Source: Stenogyne calaminthoides (taxonomy: Eukaryota; Streptophyta; Magnoliopsida; Lamiales; Lamiaceae). From it: a stretch of DNA of 64,000 nt. A program made the translations under genes and the position numbers. The DNA lies in NCBI GenBank assembly GCA_037126765.1, contig JBBCBC010000034.1, forward strand, positions 16,800,691-16,864,690, read 5' to 3'. A model generated the notes under the pieces. The model did not search any database, was not told the origin of the DNA, and was given only the letters and a program-made list of their open reading frames with translations. Shown one piece after another: positions 44,212 through 55,975 of the stretch; the first letter of the stretch is position 1; each line of letters starts with the position of its first letter.

Positions 44212-46037
44212 TGAGTCAAAGTCTCATCGAGACGGTGATCCCGAGCCGCTTTTCGAAACCTCGAGATAATCCCAACCGAGTCCTCGAGTGTCGAGAGATC
44301 CCGAGTTGCTTGGATCGATAACTAACTTATTGAACCCTCGGAAGAAATACGCTTCGGTTTGGTAACTATCTGTTCTAGCTACTCGGTTGTCTTGAATGGT
44401 TTGGCCCTTAGTTTATACTCGTTTTAAGCTTTGCATAAAACCTTCCCTTATGAAATAGTGATTAGGCTGTGATTCACTTATTCAACTTCAGTGGATTGAT
44501 TCCAACTGAATATCAGTGAAAAGTATGCTTTCAAAATCAAGACAATGCAACAGATAAGCACACGTATAAGGAAAAGCAATAAAGAACACGGAATTATAGT
44601 GGTTCGAGACTCAAGCTCCTACGTCCACTCTCTCCGACTCTTCAGAGAAATTCACTATCAACAATGAGCTTTCTGACTACCTCGTAGTTTACTTACTCAA
44701 CTCGGCCCTGAGTTTTCTGACTACTCCACGTAGTTTACTTACTCAACCCGACCTTGAGCTTTCTGACTACCTCCGTAGTTTACTTACTCAATCACACACA
44801 AGCTTTGGACTACCCCTCAGAGCTTACTAACTTCTCCTCTAGAGTTTTCTCACTACTCCGCCGTAGTTTACTAACTCTTTACAACACTTCTCACCAACAA
44901 ACACACTCCAACTACCTTCACAAGGGTTTGGGGTTTTCTTGGTTGGTTTCAACTAGGATGAGATATCATTTACAATGAAGCACAATGCAAAGGGTTAGGA
45001 TATCTCGACTAAGCTTTGGATAATTCTTATCAAGCTAGGCTTAGTATAGTGAGCTCTCTTCAATATTGAAGCACTTGGAAAATTCTAAGTTTTTCGAGTG
45101 CTTTTAACTTTTACAAGAATAGGCTTGAGCCCTTAAGTTGCGTATAAATTTCCCGTAACCTTACAATATAGAGGGTCACCAGTATTTATAGGCATACACC
45201 AAGGTCACTCTTGAAAACTATCCGTTGGAGAGACAAACCGTGAGTTCCCTCTTGTGGTGTGTGAAACGCTATATTTTAGGGTTTGAAAACTCCCTAACAC
45301 TTTCTAGGCAATAGCCTTCCATGTAGTCGGTCTTCACACTTTTGCGATCTGGAACTTTTGTACATCCGACATCTTTTTTCGTAGACCACATCGCAAGGAT
45401 TATCGATGGTACAAATGTTGTCTTTCTCTTTTTGACTTTTGTCTCCAGTTAAAGGTAGACACCTTCAACGGCTCTTTTTGGTTACAAACTCTGAGTTTGA
45501 TATAACCTTAACAACACTTCTGACTTAGTTCCTTTTATCTGCATTTGAATGTCTTGGCAGATATCTATCTTTCTAAGGAATCGATCTTCTCCGATTGTTG
45601 CATCCTTCGATAGATATATTCATTACCTCGGAACATTCGAGTTCATCTTGAGCATTCATGATTTTTATCGATTCTTCAAGAATTATTTGTGCCTTGATAT
45701 TCTTGATCTTTAGTTTCTCAGTCTTCAGTCTTTGTGTCTTCAGAGTCTTCTGAGTCTTCAGGGTCTTCTGAGTCTTCAGGTCTTCTGAATCTTTGTAGTT
45801 TATCTTGACCGATGTCTTTGAGTCTTCTCACGAGTCTTGATTTACTCAAGAGCCCTCTTGAGTCTTGATAATTATCTCGAACTATATCTGTGACTATACA
45901 TTCTGCAGATAACATCCTGAATATTCTAAAAACTAAATCCTGACTCAACTTATCAAGATCATTCTGAACATGTCATACTCAGGGGTTTTGGGATCTAATC
46001 AAAATCATAAATCTTTATTAAAATTCATCTCCCAACA
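44212..46037 (-). mobile_element. SIRE-like Ty1/copia solo LTR or LTR fragment inside element C gag
   Basis: The right end (minus-strand start) is TGTTGGGAGATGAATTT at 46037, cutting gag in the middle of a codon series. It includes a TATA-like CTATAAATACTGG (minus, about 45186) and CTGAAGACTCAGAAGA-type 12-bp repeats (45715-45795). It also has a 55-60-bp tandem repeat with GTAGTTTACTTACTCAA words (44667-44880) and, near 44600, the GTGGACGTAGGAGCTTGAGT ... CGAACCACTATAATTCCG series common in SIRE/Maximus LTRs. The left boundary (TG at 44212, flanks CGCTC versus CTTTC) is tentative. Confidence 0.55.
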
Positions 46038-46233
46038 CTTTCTCAGCCCTCTCTTTCTGCGCTCGCAGCAAGAAAGTGATGGCCCTGGTTGTAGCCGCCG
46101 GATCATTCACAATATCCTTGAGATTGGTAATCTCCACTCCCTGATCTTTATGAAGCTGACACTGAGCCTCTTTCCGGTCATGTGGTCGGCTTTGTCCCAA
46201 CCTCTCCATTCTTGTGTTCCTAGATTGAGGCAT
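46018..46233 (-). pseudogene. element C gag N-terminus
   Basis: Begins with a true ATG at 46231-46233: MPQSRNTRMERLGQSRPHDR, continuing to ATTRAITFLLRAQKERAEK. It is cut at 46037 by the inserted LTR; the last five codons are LTR sequence. The start lies about 65 bp from the primer-binding site. Confidence 0.65.
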
Positions 46234-46298
46234 TTTATTTATTTTTTCTGCCTCGGCTCTCTAAGGGTTCGTATATGGGTTGGTTTTTGGGTGAAGTA

Positions 46299-46315
46299 CC
46301 CTCCTTCTAGCGCCA
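46299..46315 (-). promoter_or_regulatory. element C primer-binding site
   Basis: Minus strand TGGCGCTAGAAGGAGGG, two bases (AC) from the 5' LTR. Matches the site of element A except for one base. The tRNA is not named. Confidence 0.85.
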
Positions 46316-46317
46316 GT

Positions 46318-47511
46318 TGTTGCGAGTCATTTTTTGTGAAAAGTATTATGTGGCTAATTTGGTAACAACTCACAAACAAAACATGTACGTGTTGCGATAA
46401 GCTGTAAATAAGATGAATTTGTTGACCCAGTTCGTCGGGAAATGACTACTCTGGGGGCATACCAAGCCAGGATGTGGTATTGCGAGCTTTACATCGCATA
46501 ATATTTTTGATACACCTTATGAAGATGAATCATTACAGATGAAGATAATTTGGAGAATTCGCCTCCGGGTGCTAGGGTTTCTAGTAGGAATAAATGATCA
46601 CTCGAATTTTTTTTTTGTTCCTCACCTCTCAAGCGTGGGTATGACTTTTTGGGAGATTTTTTCTCCACCTTTCTCTTCTTCTTTTTTCTTCCTTTTAAAG
46701 CACTCCGAAAAGCATGAGCTGGGTTGGCAAGCATGAGCTGGAGACTTCGGATCATGCAAGAACTCACGTAATTCCGCCACGTTTTCAACTTCGTCTTCCT
46801 GGTTGATCTTGGAACTTACTTGTCTGTAAAGCACTCTTTTGGTCGTCCAAATTAACCTTTTGTTCGGTTGGATGCTTTGTTCGCCCTTTTAACCATGTCA
46901 GTTTTATGCTGGAATATTGTCCTCCTCGAGCACACTGAGCCCTCAGGATGTTTGGGTCTTCGGGATATCTGAGTGTCGGGCACTCTGACCCTTTGGGATA
47001 CCTGAGGTCTGCGGACATACTGATCCTCAGGATATCTGAGGTCTTGAACATCTTGACCCTCGGGATATCCGAGGTCTTGAACATCTTGACCCTCGGGATA
47101 TCCGGAGGTCTTGAACCTGTGACCCTCGGGATATCCGAGGTCTTGAACCTGTGACCCTCAGGATATCTGAGGTGCGAACATACTGACCCTCAGGATATCT
47201 GAGGTCTTGAACATCTTGACCCCGGGATATCTGAGGTCTTCGAACATACTGACCCTCAGGATATCTGAGGTGCGAACATACTGACCCTCAGGATATCTAA
47301 GGTCTTCGAACATACTGACCCTCAGGATATCTGAGGTCTTTGGCCGCCTGAGTCCTCAGATTTGCTTATGGCCTTCTTGACTTAGCTCATCTGATTCCTT
47401 CTTTCCTGACCTGAGTGGCGAATACTTGTCCATTGCGCATGAATATTTAAATATCACACATGTCGCTCTTACGTGTTCGATTAAGCCTGAGTTACTATAT
47501 CGAACACAACA
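46318..47511 (-). repeat. element C 5' LTR (right copy)
   Basis: About 1194 bp. The minisatellite of about 33 bp (46930-47345) has more units than the left copy. The box corresponding to TATAAAAG in the left LTR reads TTTAAAAG here (minus, 46692-46700), so this promoter is probably damaged. Confidence 0.94.
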
Positions 47512-47516
47512 AGTCT

Positions 47517-47603
47517 TACTCTAAGAAAAGACTGGAGAAATGGAAAAACGATTGGACGGGGTACCTTTACAATCGATTCTTATATTCATACGATCAATAT
47601 TGA
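47517..47603 (+). pseudogene. CACTA gene, end of the last exon after the element C insertion
   Basis: 29 codons from YSKKRLEKWKND to a TGA at 47601-47603, in the same frame as the nine codons at 31942-31968 when element C and one AGTCT copy are left out. It is the C-terminal tail after the Ulp1-like domain. The frame continuity shows the exon was intact when C inserted. Confidence 0.8.
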
Positions 47604-47872
47604 GAGAATGTTGTTTGAAATATTGGTAGCATGTAATTAAATTATATATTTGTGATGATATATATTTCATGTTTTTGGTGTATTGGACGTATGTTTATGA
47701 TTGTATGCTTATATATTTCGATGTTTTGGTATATATATACATGTGGTTTATGATTTTATTATAGGATTTTTGGTTTATGTTATATGGTATTGGACGTATA
47801 TATAAGTTTTGGTTTATAGTTTTATTATAGGATTTTTAAAATGTAAATTAATAATAAAAAAAAAAGATATTG

Positions 47873-48066
47873 GACAGCGGTTAATAACCGCTGTCTATGT
47901 AAAATATAAACGAAATTTAAAAAAAAATATTAACTTAGACAGCGGTTGATAACCGTTGTCCAAGCTGAAATTTGCAAAGCGGTTGGAAACCGCTGTCCAA
48001 GTGCTTTTCTTGGACAGCGGTTTTTTATCAGTTGTTCAAGCTTGGAGAGCGGTTATAACTGCTCTC
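47873..48066. repeat. CACTA right subterminal repeats
   Basis: Five palindromic units related to GACAGCGGTT...AACCGCTGTC at about 47873, 47939, 47974, 48012 and 48044; the outer ones are degraded. Same motif as the left end. Confidence 0.85.
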
Positions 48067-48114
48067 CAATGTCATTTTTCACAGCTGTCCAAGCCCAAAT
48101 GTGTATTAGTGTTC

Positions 48115-50628
48115 GTACGTAGTAATGAATACACGAGAATAAATTGAAGGGAGATAATAATTTTTTAGAGTAAGCTGCATTATATTCTAGAATTTCATGT
48201 ATTTGTTGATGCCACTTCTTCATTCCCAACTAACTTCCCCACTTATCATTCACGAGGACCATATGCTGCTTATATTATCTCATTAATGCTTATATTTTTT
48301 ATATATACACAGAACCATGTATGCATTTTATATGTATTGTTTTATTGAAATTAATAAAGAAAGACCTAAGTTGTAAACACAAAATCGGGTATATTGTTAT
48401 ATTTCATAAATCGATTCAATTAAAGATAAATTATAAAACACTTAAATTTTTAAATTTTATGAGAAAACAAAACATTAGGAATTAAGTTGCACACAATTAT
48501 GGAGAAGTAATAGAATCGAAAATATAAAACTGAGTTCGTATAGGATGATTAAGTTTGGGGCTACCACTAAGTTAGGAGATATAATATTTCTTGTGATAAC
48601 AGCTGATACAATGAATGGGAGAGTTATTTATACCAATACTTAGATTATAATTTTAAAATTAAGTACAACTTAAAAGGTTCATGATCATGAGACGGTTTGC
48701 ATAACCAAACACGAGATATACTACATTGACATATTATATATATATATATATATATATATGGTCTCCCATGAAATCGTTTTAATTGCATGAGATGATATAT
48801 ATGATTAAATATACAGATTGTTATGCATTTATCAATTAGATAGATTTTGGAGTTCCACATACATGATATCATGAAATGCGACCTATGAGAGATGTCCACC
48901 CACAAGACTTCACTATATCAAAGTTTGTTGAGAAGTTTTTTTAACAATTAAAACGAAATACAAATCTAAGTGTACATATATCTAAAAGTACTTGCAATAC
49001 AAACATCATCACGAATTTGAAACAAACCTTGAGAATTATGTTTCATATAAAATTAATTTTTTATTTAATTTTTTTTAATATTACTCCTCACTTGTGGGCT
49101 GAGTTTTCTTATTTCGTAATTGGAAAAAGGCCCATAAAATAGACAAATTTAATATAGGTGGAGTTACTTTCATTGGGTACCGATATCAAGACTTTGTACC
49201 ATGAAAAAAATTACTGGAGTATGTCTTAATTATCTAAAAATCAGAACTTGTAGAGGGACACGTAATTAATAATTGTTATTTAATTTATTTTAACAACTAC
49301 TCCTCTCATATTGTTTTTAGAAGTCATTCTGGTTTTTTCAAATAAATTATAAATATTTTTTCATGCCAAAATTAATTTAGTTGATAATAATTAAACATAC
49401 TTATAATAATTACTATTGTCTAAAAATTATGTTGGGAGTATATACAGCTGAAATTTAAAAAGAATTGGAGGAAATGTGACTTATCAATGGATCAATAAAT
49501 TAGATGACCTATAGGCTATAGTTAACAAATTGTCTTTGTCGGAAATTTTTTCCCTTTTCTTTTTTTCTGACAAGAGGTTGTCGATCTTTTTTATTTTAAA
49601 GTAATAGTATTAGATATGTATCTCATATATGTTTTATTGAAATTACTAAGAGAAATTAAATAAACGAATTAATTTAACATCTCTTTACAAGTTCAAGCTT
49701 TTAATTGAGACGAAATTCTTTTATGGTATCAGATCCTTTGATTCAGTCCAGATCCTGGGTTCAATTCTCTTGAAAAACACTCTACCTATTTAAATTATCC
49801 TGAGAGAAATTAAACGAATGGATTATTCCCGACCCTCTTTACAAGTTCGGACTTTTAGATGAGACGGAATTCTTTCAGAAATCTACAATATATACGACTT
49901 AAGTGAAAAACGTCAGTTCAAAAATAGAAGAAATAAACAATGCATGAGTTATGTACTAATCAGTAATCACCTCTATTTTCTGTCGGTGATTTGAAGGATT
50001 AAAGCCATGATTTTTGCCGCATAGCGAGAAAGACAACGGCATTTCTATTTTCCCGATTTAGCATTTTTCTTCAAACAATATAAAATAATTTATTTTTAGG
50101 TTGTGTTTGGATTTGATAATTTATAAATAAATTAAGTATTAATCTCACAAGCAATAGTAATAGTCATAATCGTTAAGTTGGTACATAATAATATAAAATA
50201 GAATTATTGCTTCAAAAAAAAAAAATTATTGAAAAAGAGAAGTGTAATAAGGTCGGGCAATTTGCTAGTAAAACCCAATGGGTAGTGCAAATGATATAGC
50301 GATAATAGTGCCTTTTTCCCGGAAATCAACATTTCAATCTTCACACCCCAATCAACGGCTCTTAAAATTCTCAAACATATGATGAGATATTCATTACAGT
50401 AATCAAAAAAAAAAAAAAATGGAGAGTGAATTAGATCTTCAAAACTTTGAATTATTGGTAGCTAGATAGTGATCATGATCAGAAGGCAAATAATAATGCT
50501 ACTTTTAAGTATGCTTTGCAACTAAAAATAGGACGTGAGAGGTGGGCTTCAATACTGCATGAAATGATGGTGAAGTTGATCATGGAGGGACCCTATGTTA
50601 AAATCTCTCTCTATCAAATATTTATTTT
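48115..50628. other. AT-rich intergenic sequence
   Basis: No supported gene. A TA microsatellite lies at 48727-48760. A direct repeat of about 45 bp (CTCTTTACAAGTTC ... TTTTA(A/G)(T/A)TGAGACG(A/G)AATTCTTT) starts near 49681 and 49839. Between them is a GGTATCAGATCC/CTGGGTTCAATTC pair resembling pol III boxes, so a SINE remnant is possible but unproven. Poly-A tracts lie at 50214 and 50409. Confidence 0.5.
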
Positions 50629-50812
50629 GGGTGGGTCTCATGTGTATCCAGATACACCGTGCATTTATAGTGCATTTTAAAAATATGCTTAACTATTTTT
50701 TATATTAAAAAGTTCTTGCACTGCTCAAACAGAATAAGTTACATATTTCAAAGATAACAAGTTGCATGTTTAAAAATGCTACGGTCAAGACCAGATGATA
50801 CAAAACTTAGCC
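50629..50812. mobile_element. foldback MITE family, copy 2
   Basis: Starts GGGTGGGTCTCATGTGTATCC and ends GATACAAAACTTAGCC. Target duplication ATTTATTT(T/G) lies at 50620-50628 and 50813-50821 (8 of 9 bases). Shorter than copy 1, with a diverged right half. Confidence 0.8.
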
Positions 50813-50836
50813 ATTTATTTGATACATTAAAAGAAA

Positions 50837-51025
50837 AGGTCTTGCATGCATCATGTGCATCGTGCAACTCAACTACATTGTTAAAATATAGTACAATTTA
50901 TTTTGCTAAAATATATAATTATTTATATTGAAACACGAGTAAATTACATGCATGTTTCATTTTAAATAAATTGTATACTTAAAAATACACTTAAATTGTA
51001 TAGTACATTTTGGTGTAAATGAAAG
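50837..51025. mobile_element. foldback MITE family, degenerate copy 3
   Basis: GGTCTTGCATGCATCATGTG at the left and AAATACACTTAAATTG near the right correspond to the family in order, but the right terminus and target duplication are not recognisable. It lies 25 bp from copy 2. Confidence 0.45.
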
Positions 51026-51565
51026 ATAATCAGATAAAATATTTCAAATTTTTGGAATAGGAATCCCTTGGATTGGGGGAGAAAATTGAATTTAAGTTGG
51101 AAGAGCAGCCTTGTGGAGAAAATGTGGGGTCCAATATTTTTTTTGTAATTACAACTTTTTTCCTTTTCATTTTGTTGATTTAAAATTAAAATTTGCCTCT
51201 TCTTTCATAAGGTTTATTATGAGCCACAGTATCAAAAGAAGAGAACAGAAGGAGAGAAAAGAAAGGCGTTGTGCATGTGATCCAACAGCCTTTATGTTCC
51301 CCTATTATACACTCCATCTTCTAATATCACATTTTAATTTCACCATCTATATCTTGTCTTTTTCTTAAGACGTAACCCCATTTCCCACTTTTTCGATTAA
51401 TCACTTTTAGGTCGTACGTTAAAATTCTTGTGGTCGTTCAATCTAGACCCATATGGGCCGGGCCTTGGCCCGCCATATTCATCAAATTAGTATGTCCATA
51501 CGTAGCGGCATTGTACTAATTTTGAGTGGAAATTAATAACATTGTGTTTGTATGAATATGAAATT

Positions 51566-51802
51566 GGCTTACGTGTCATATCCATCCAAATACACCGTGC
51601 ACTTATAGTACTGCATTTTAGAATTATGCAACTTGCTATATTAAAAATTGCAACTTGATTTATATTGAACTGTGTAACTATAAATATGAAAAATAATTGC
51701 ATGACTCAGTGAAACAATTTACATATTTCAGTATAACAAATTGCATGGTTCTAAAATGCATTAAAAGTGCACGATGTATCTGTATGCATATGAGATCCGC
51801 TC
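51566..51802. mobile_element. foldback MITE family, copy 4
   Basis: Left GGCTTACGTGTCATATCC, then ACACCGTGCACTTATAGT; right AAAAGTGCACGATGTATC and GCATATGAGATCCGCTC. Flanks TATGAAATT and ATAGAAATT match at 6 of 9 positions. Confidence 0.75.
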
Positions 51803-53052
51803 ATAGAAATTTTGTTGATGTGGTAATTCATTTTTCTTCATTCAGACACACTTTGAGGAAGACCTACTAACCCGGTTGACCCGTGAAGGATCCGTAAATT
51901 TTATGATCAATTCTTAAATATGTTAATATTGCACATGTAATATTTCACACTCTCTATAAATATAGAGCCCGAACCTAATTGGGAATGAGTTCAAGTGAAA
52001 ATTTACACGAACAATTATTTATCTAATATTTACTATTACTATTATAAATATTGGTAAGTTCAATTATTACACGACAATTGTAAGGTTTCGATTTTCTAAG
52101 AAAATTAGGGCAAAAAGTAAGTAAATAATTGAATTACGTACGTGACTGGTTAGTATGCTGAAATAAACTCATAGTTTATAACAAATTGTGTACTCTAAAG
52201 ACGGAAAGGGAAAGGAGGGGGGAGAAAAAGGGAAGAAAAGAAGCAAGATTTAAAAGATAGTGAAAGAAAGACTACTCTTGTTCTTCTCTCCTTTTAATGC
52301 ATATCTAAAGATTGTTAAAATTGGCTTTCTTTAATTGATTAGATTTAAAAAATAGAGTCTAATATACCTTTAACATTCGTTCAAAAAAAAAAATACCTTT
52401 AACATTCGGCATGGAAAACTCCTTTTGGACCTATACATACATAGATAGCTATATTCAATTTAATTGCTTTTTTGGTGTTTTTGTTAAAGGAACGTTTGCA
52501 TGGACACTCTCTTTATTATTCTAATTCATTCCACATTCATGTCTAACGGACTAACCCTATGCCTATACTATTTTCTTTTTCTTTTTTCAATATATTTCTT
52601 TGTTTGCTTTTGATACCCAAAAGTACGCAATTTCTGGTAATTTCGTATCCTAAAGGGTTTACAAAGGACCATCAACAGTTTCTTTCATCAAATGAAATTA
52701 ACCCTTTTTTTTTAAATTTTGAAATTTCTGTCGACATTAATTAATAAGTAGTACTCCACTAATTTGTTGTTTTTATATAGTAGATGGGTGCGCGCGGGTG
52801 AGCGTGTGTATTTATATCAATTGGTCTCATCCTCGTGCGCCATGCATTCCCTAAACTTGAGACAATACACCCCTCGTGATACTCCATTAATAATCCATCG
52901 ATCTACAACAAAACACGCAACTTGCAAGACATACGAATCCTTTGTGGCAGGTAGAATTTCATTGATCCAAAGGAGTTTTATTAAATCAGGCCTAAAAGAT
53001 AGTAAAATAATGATAAAATTGTGTTAAAATTCAATAAAATTGTGTTAAAATT
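51803..53052. other. AT-rich intergenic sequence left of element F
   Basis: No supported gene. The plus-strand frame 52559-52744 is hydrophobic but has no recognisable domain. 53005-53075 has the word AAAATTGTGTTAAAATT repeated. I looked here for the missing 5' LTR of element F and did not see it. Confidence 0.5.
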
Positions 53053-53260
53053 GTGTTAAAATTCAATACAATAAAATTTAAGAACTTGTGTGATCAACTT
53101 TCGGCAATTGGTCGCCCTATTGATGAAACTGATAAAAGCCATTGGTTCTTACGAGGGTTAGGCATTCAATTTGCCTCGTTTCTTTTACACTTTCGAATGG
53201 CGCTAACCACATTGCTCGTTTTCGTACCTTGCTTCATCAAGCTCGCCGGTTTGAGATGAT
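53053..53260 (+). pseudogene. element F gag remnant
   Basis: FKNLCDQLSAIGRPIDETDK then HWFLRGLGIQFASF matches the central part of copia Gag. N-terminus absent; the frame changes after 53220. Confidence 0.75.
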
Positions 53261-53629
53261 GTTGCGTGCTATGGAAGGTGGTTCTCCATCTTCGGCGGCG
53301 TTCACGGCTTCAAACCCGCAATGGTCGTGCGGTGGGTGGCCGTTCCTCGTGGACAAGGTCACCCCTAAGGGCGACTCGGTTTCTCTTGAATCGGGGTTCA
53401 ACAACAGAGGCGAAATTTTCAAAGACTCTAACAATCGTCCATGATCTCTGAGGGTTTTAAGTGGTAATTCGGTAGCAAACCGGGTAATCGGTGTGAAACG
53501 GGGTCGTCGTACCTATACTCCTCGTTGTCGATATGCGGCGTGAACATTATGCGAATAAATGCCCTCAATTTATTGATGCTCGGAATGTTGCTTCTTCATC
53601 AATCTTGCTTTCAGCCTTTAATCACTCAT

Positions 53630-54480
53630 GTCGATTTACGATTCCACTCTGATTGGTATTTGGACTCGGTGCTTCACAAGATATATAATGAATCGGACAT
53701 CCGCTCTTGAATCCTTCGACCTTACAATCGTAACGGTTACATTATTGTTGGTAATGGTTCTGCTTTAAATATTTCGCATATTGTCACTTCTAAATTATCT
53801 GGGGATGTTAAATTGTTGGATGTATTGGTTGTGTCACATATTACTAAGAACTTATTGTCTATTTCTAAGTTGATCATTGATTACCTGCTGACGTTGTGTT
53901 CTCTCGATAAGTTCTTTGCCATTCGAACCGGGACAAAGAAAATTATGGCTCGAGGAAGGGTTGATAAAGGTTTATATTTGCTTGATCGGGGTGTCCTGCC
54001 GCTTAGTTTCAAATTAGGAATAAAGACTTGAAGGCCGCTTTTGATTTATGGCATCTTCGTTTGGGGCATGTCCCGCTTTACTATTATTTCTTTATTGCAA
54101 AAGATAGGCCAATTATCTATTACTTTTTTATTACCGACTCACACACTTTGTTCCTCTTGTCGGTTGGCTAAGAGCAAACGTGTACCTTTTTCTCGTTGAA
54201 TGAAAAACGTCTTGATGCGATGCTTTTACTTAGTCCATTGTGATCTGTGGGGCCCGCCCCGATTATTTCGTCGATGGGTTTAAATATTATGTCGCTTTTT
54301 GTGGATGATCATTCTCATTTCTCTTGGATTTATCCCTTCGTCTTAAGTCCTGAATTTTATGATATTTTGGTGAAATTTCATGCTTTTTTCCGCAGACTTC
54401 GTTTTCGAAAAAAATCAAGGTTTTTCAAAGTGATGGTGGCACGAATTTTGTGAATTCTAGAGTCCGGTGAATTTATGTCA
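53630..54480 (+). pseudogene. element F protease and integrase remnants
   Basis: DWYLDSVLHK at about 53655 occupies the protease active-site position but lacks the DSG triad. Next come VLVVSHITKNLLSISKLI (53820), ARGRVDKGLYLLDRG (53950) and, in another frame, DLWHLRLGHVP (54045), the GAG-pre-integrase start. VDDHSHFSWIYPF (54300) is the integrase core. Frames change at least four times. Confidence 0.75.
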
Positions 54481-54739
54481 CTACATGGCATTCTTCATCG
54501 CCTCTCGTGTCCATACACTCCTCCTCCAGAAATGGGCGGCGCGAACGCAAAGCATAGACATATTTCAAAAAACAGTCTTTCTATGTTATTTCATTCACAT
54601 GCTCCTCAGATCGTTGTGGTTTGATGCTTTTGCCACTGCAGCTTTATGTTTTATGTTATTATCTGCATCGTCTCCCCTTTGGATCAATTCAAACTATGCC
54701 AAACAAAACTCCCGTTATTGTCGAATCCATTTTTGAGGG

Positions 54740-55530
54740 ACTATCTTGGCACCACCCAAAAGTCGGCCTTGCATCTTTCTTGGGTACAATAGCACAAATA
54801 AGGGATTTTGTTGCCTCGATCCAAATACTTCTCGGGTCTTCTTATCGAGGCATGCTCAATTTGATGAACTATGTTTTCCTTTCTCTGAGAACTCGTCTGC
54901 AACACCGATGTCCAATTTGGATTTCTCAAGTTTTTTGGATGGTACTATCATCGTGCACATGCCTCTGCCGCCATCCATCCATCCCGTGTCATCGCCGCCT
55001 GTTTCTCGTCCTCACATCATTCCTTTGGATGATGAGGAACGACTCAGCCCCATCGACACTTACACTTCGGCACCGCCGCCGCTTAACCCAGCCCACCGCT
55101 GGCACCACTAGCCGATCGGCCCCCGAACCGCTCTGTTGCGGTCCTTGATCCACCGGTCCCGTCGCGGGTCCGTCCATCCTATGGTGACGTGCGCGTCTTG
55201 GGTGTTCAAGCCTCGTTACGGTTGATCTTTCTTGCCTTTGCCTTGCTATCCTCTCTCGATTTGCTAGCCAAATCGATGCTCTACGTCAAAATAATACGTG
55301 GGATCTTGTACCTTGTCCTTCACGTACTAATATTGTTGGTTCGGCGGGTTTTTCGGACCAGTTTCATTCCGATGGTACTATTGAGCGTCATAAAGCTCGC
55401 CTCGTGGGCACGGGGGTTCACTCGAGTTCCCGGGGCTGATTTTCATCATACATTCAAATTTCGTCAAGTCCGCTCTTTATTAGAGTTATTCTTGCTCTTG
55501 TTGTGCAATCTCGATTAGTCGTTGCATCGG
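54740..55530 (+). pseudogene. element F integrase C-terminus and linker
   Basis: PKSRPCIFLGYNSTNKGFCC then RVFLSRHAQFDELCFPF (54746-54900) is the conserved post-integrase block of copia polyproteins. A Pro/Ser-rich linker to 55110 follows; the RT N-terminal region, 55190-55530, is out of frame. Confidence 0.75.
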
Positions 55531-55975
55531 TTAGATGTCAAGAATGCATTTCTCAATGGATTTCTTGACAAACCGGTTTTCATGGCTCAACCTCCCGGAT
55601 TTTGTTGATCCACGCTTTTCTCTCGATCATGTTTGTTGCCTAAAGAAGGCGTTGTATGGTGGTCGAAACAAGCCCCTCTTGCTTGGTTTCAACGATTTAG
55701 TACATATCTCTTGACTTGGGATTTGGCCAGAGTCGATCTGACTCATCTTTGTTCTATCTCGTTCGAGGTACTTCTATTCTCTATCTACTCTTATACGTAG
55801 ATGATATAATTATCACAGGAAATGATGGTGACATGCTCAAGACATTCATTGCACGCACGCATAAGGAATTTGCTATTAAGGATTTGGGGCGTCTTAACTA
55901 TTTCCTTGGTCTTGAGGTCTCGTACACTTCGGATGGTCTTTTTTTTGGTCGTGCCAAATATCTTTCTTGACATTT
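55531..55975 (+). pseudogene. element F reverse transcriptase remnant
   Basis: DVKNAFLNGFLDKPVFM (from about 55538) has the first catalytic Asp; LLLYVDDIIITGNDGDML (about 55780-55830) is the catalytic box; then EFAIKDLGRLNYFLGLEVS. Two frames are used. Confidence 0.88.

Larger units (their letters stand above)
31969..47511 (-). mobile_element. element C: Ty3/gypsy LTR retrotransposon, Tat lineage, with antisense gene
   Basis: LTRs of about 1.1-1.2 kb start TGTTGCGAGTC and end GAACACAA(C/T)A. The TSD AGTCT lies at 31964-31968 and 47512-47516. The primer-binding site beside the right LTR and C/G-rich polypurine tract beside the left give minus-strand orientation. Minus-strand order: gag, protease, RT, RNase H, second RNase H, integrase, which is the Ty3/gypsy order with the extra RNase H characteristic of the Tat lineage. 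A plus-strand intron-containing gene lies between pol and the 3' LTR. Many frameshifts and stops, plus an LTR inserted in gag, make it inactive. It is inserted in the last exon of the CACTA gene. Confidence 0.96.
27450..48111 (+). mobile_element. CACTA (En/Spm) DNA transposon, interrupted by element C
   Basis: Terminal inverted repeats: CACTACTACACATTTAGGC at 27450 and, at the right end, the complement of CACTAATACACATTTGGGC ending at 48111. A 3-bp target duplication, TTC, lies at 27447-27449 and 48112-48114. Palindromic subterminal repeats are present at both ends. Without element C and its TSD copy the transposon is about 5.1 kb. It carries one recognisable gene with Transposase_24-like, DUF8039-like and Ulp1-like parts. 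No TNP2-type (Transposase_21) catalytic protein is visible, so it is probably non-autonomous or a deletion derivative. Confidence 0.95.

Noticed and set aside
51111..51368. 85-residue plus-strand ORF
   Set aside because: No recognisable domain; the Lys/Arg-rich patch comes from an AG-rich stretch.
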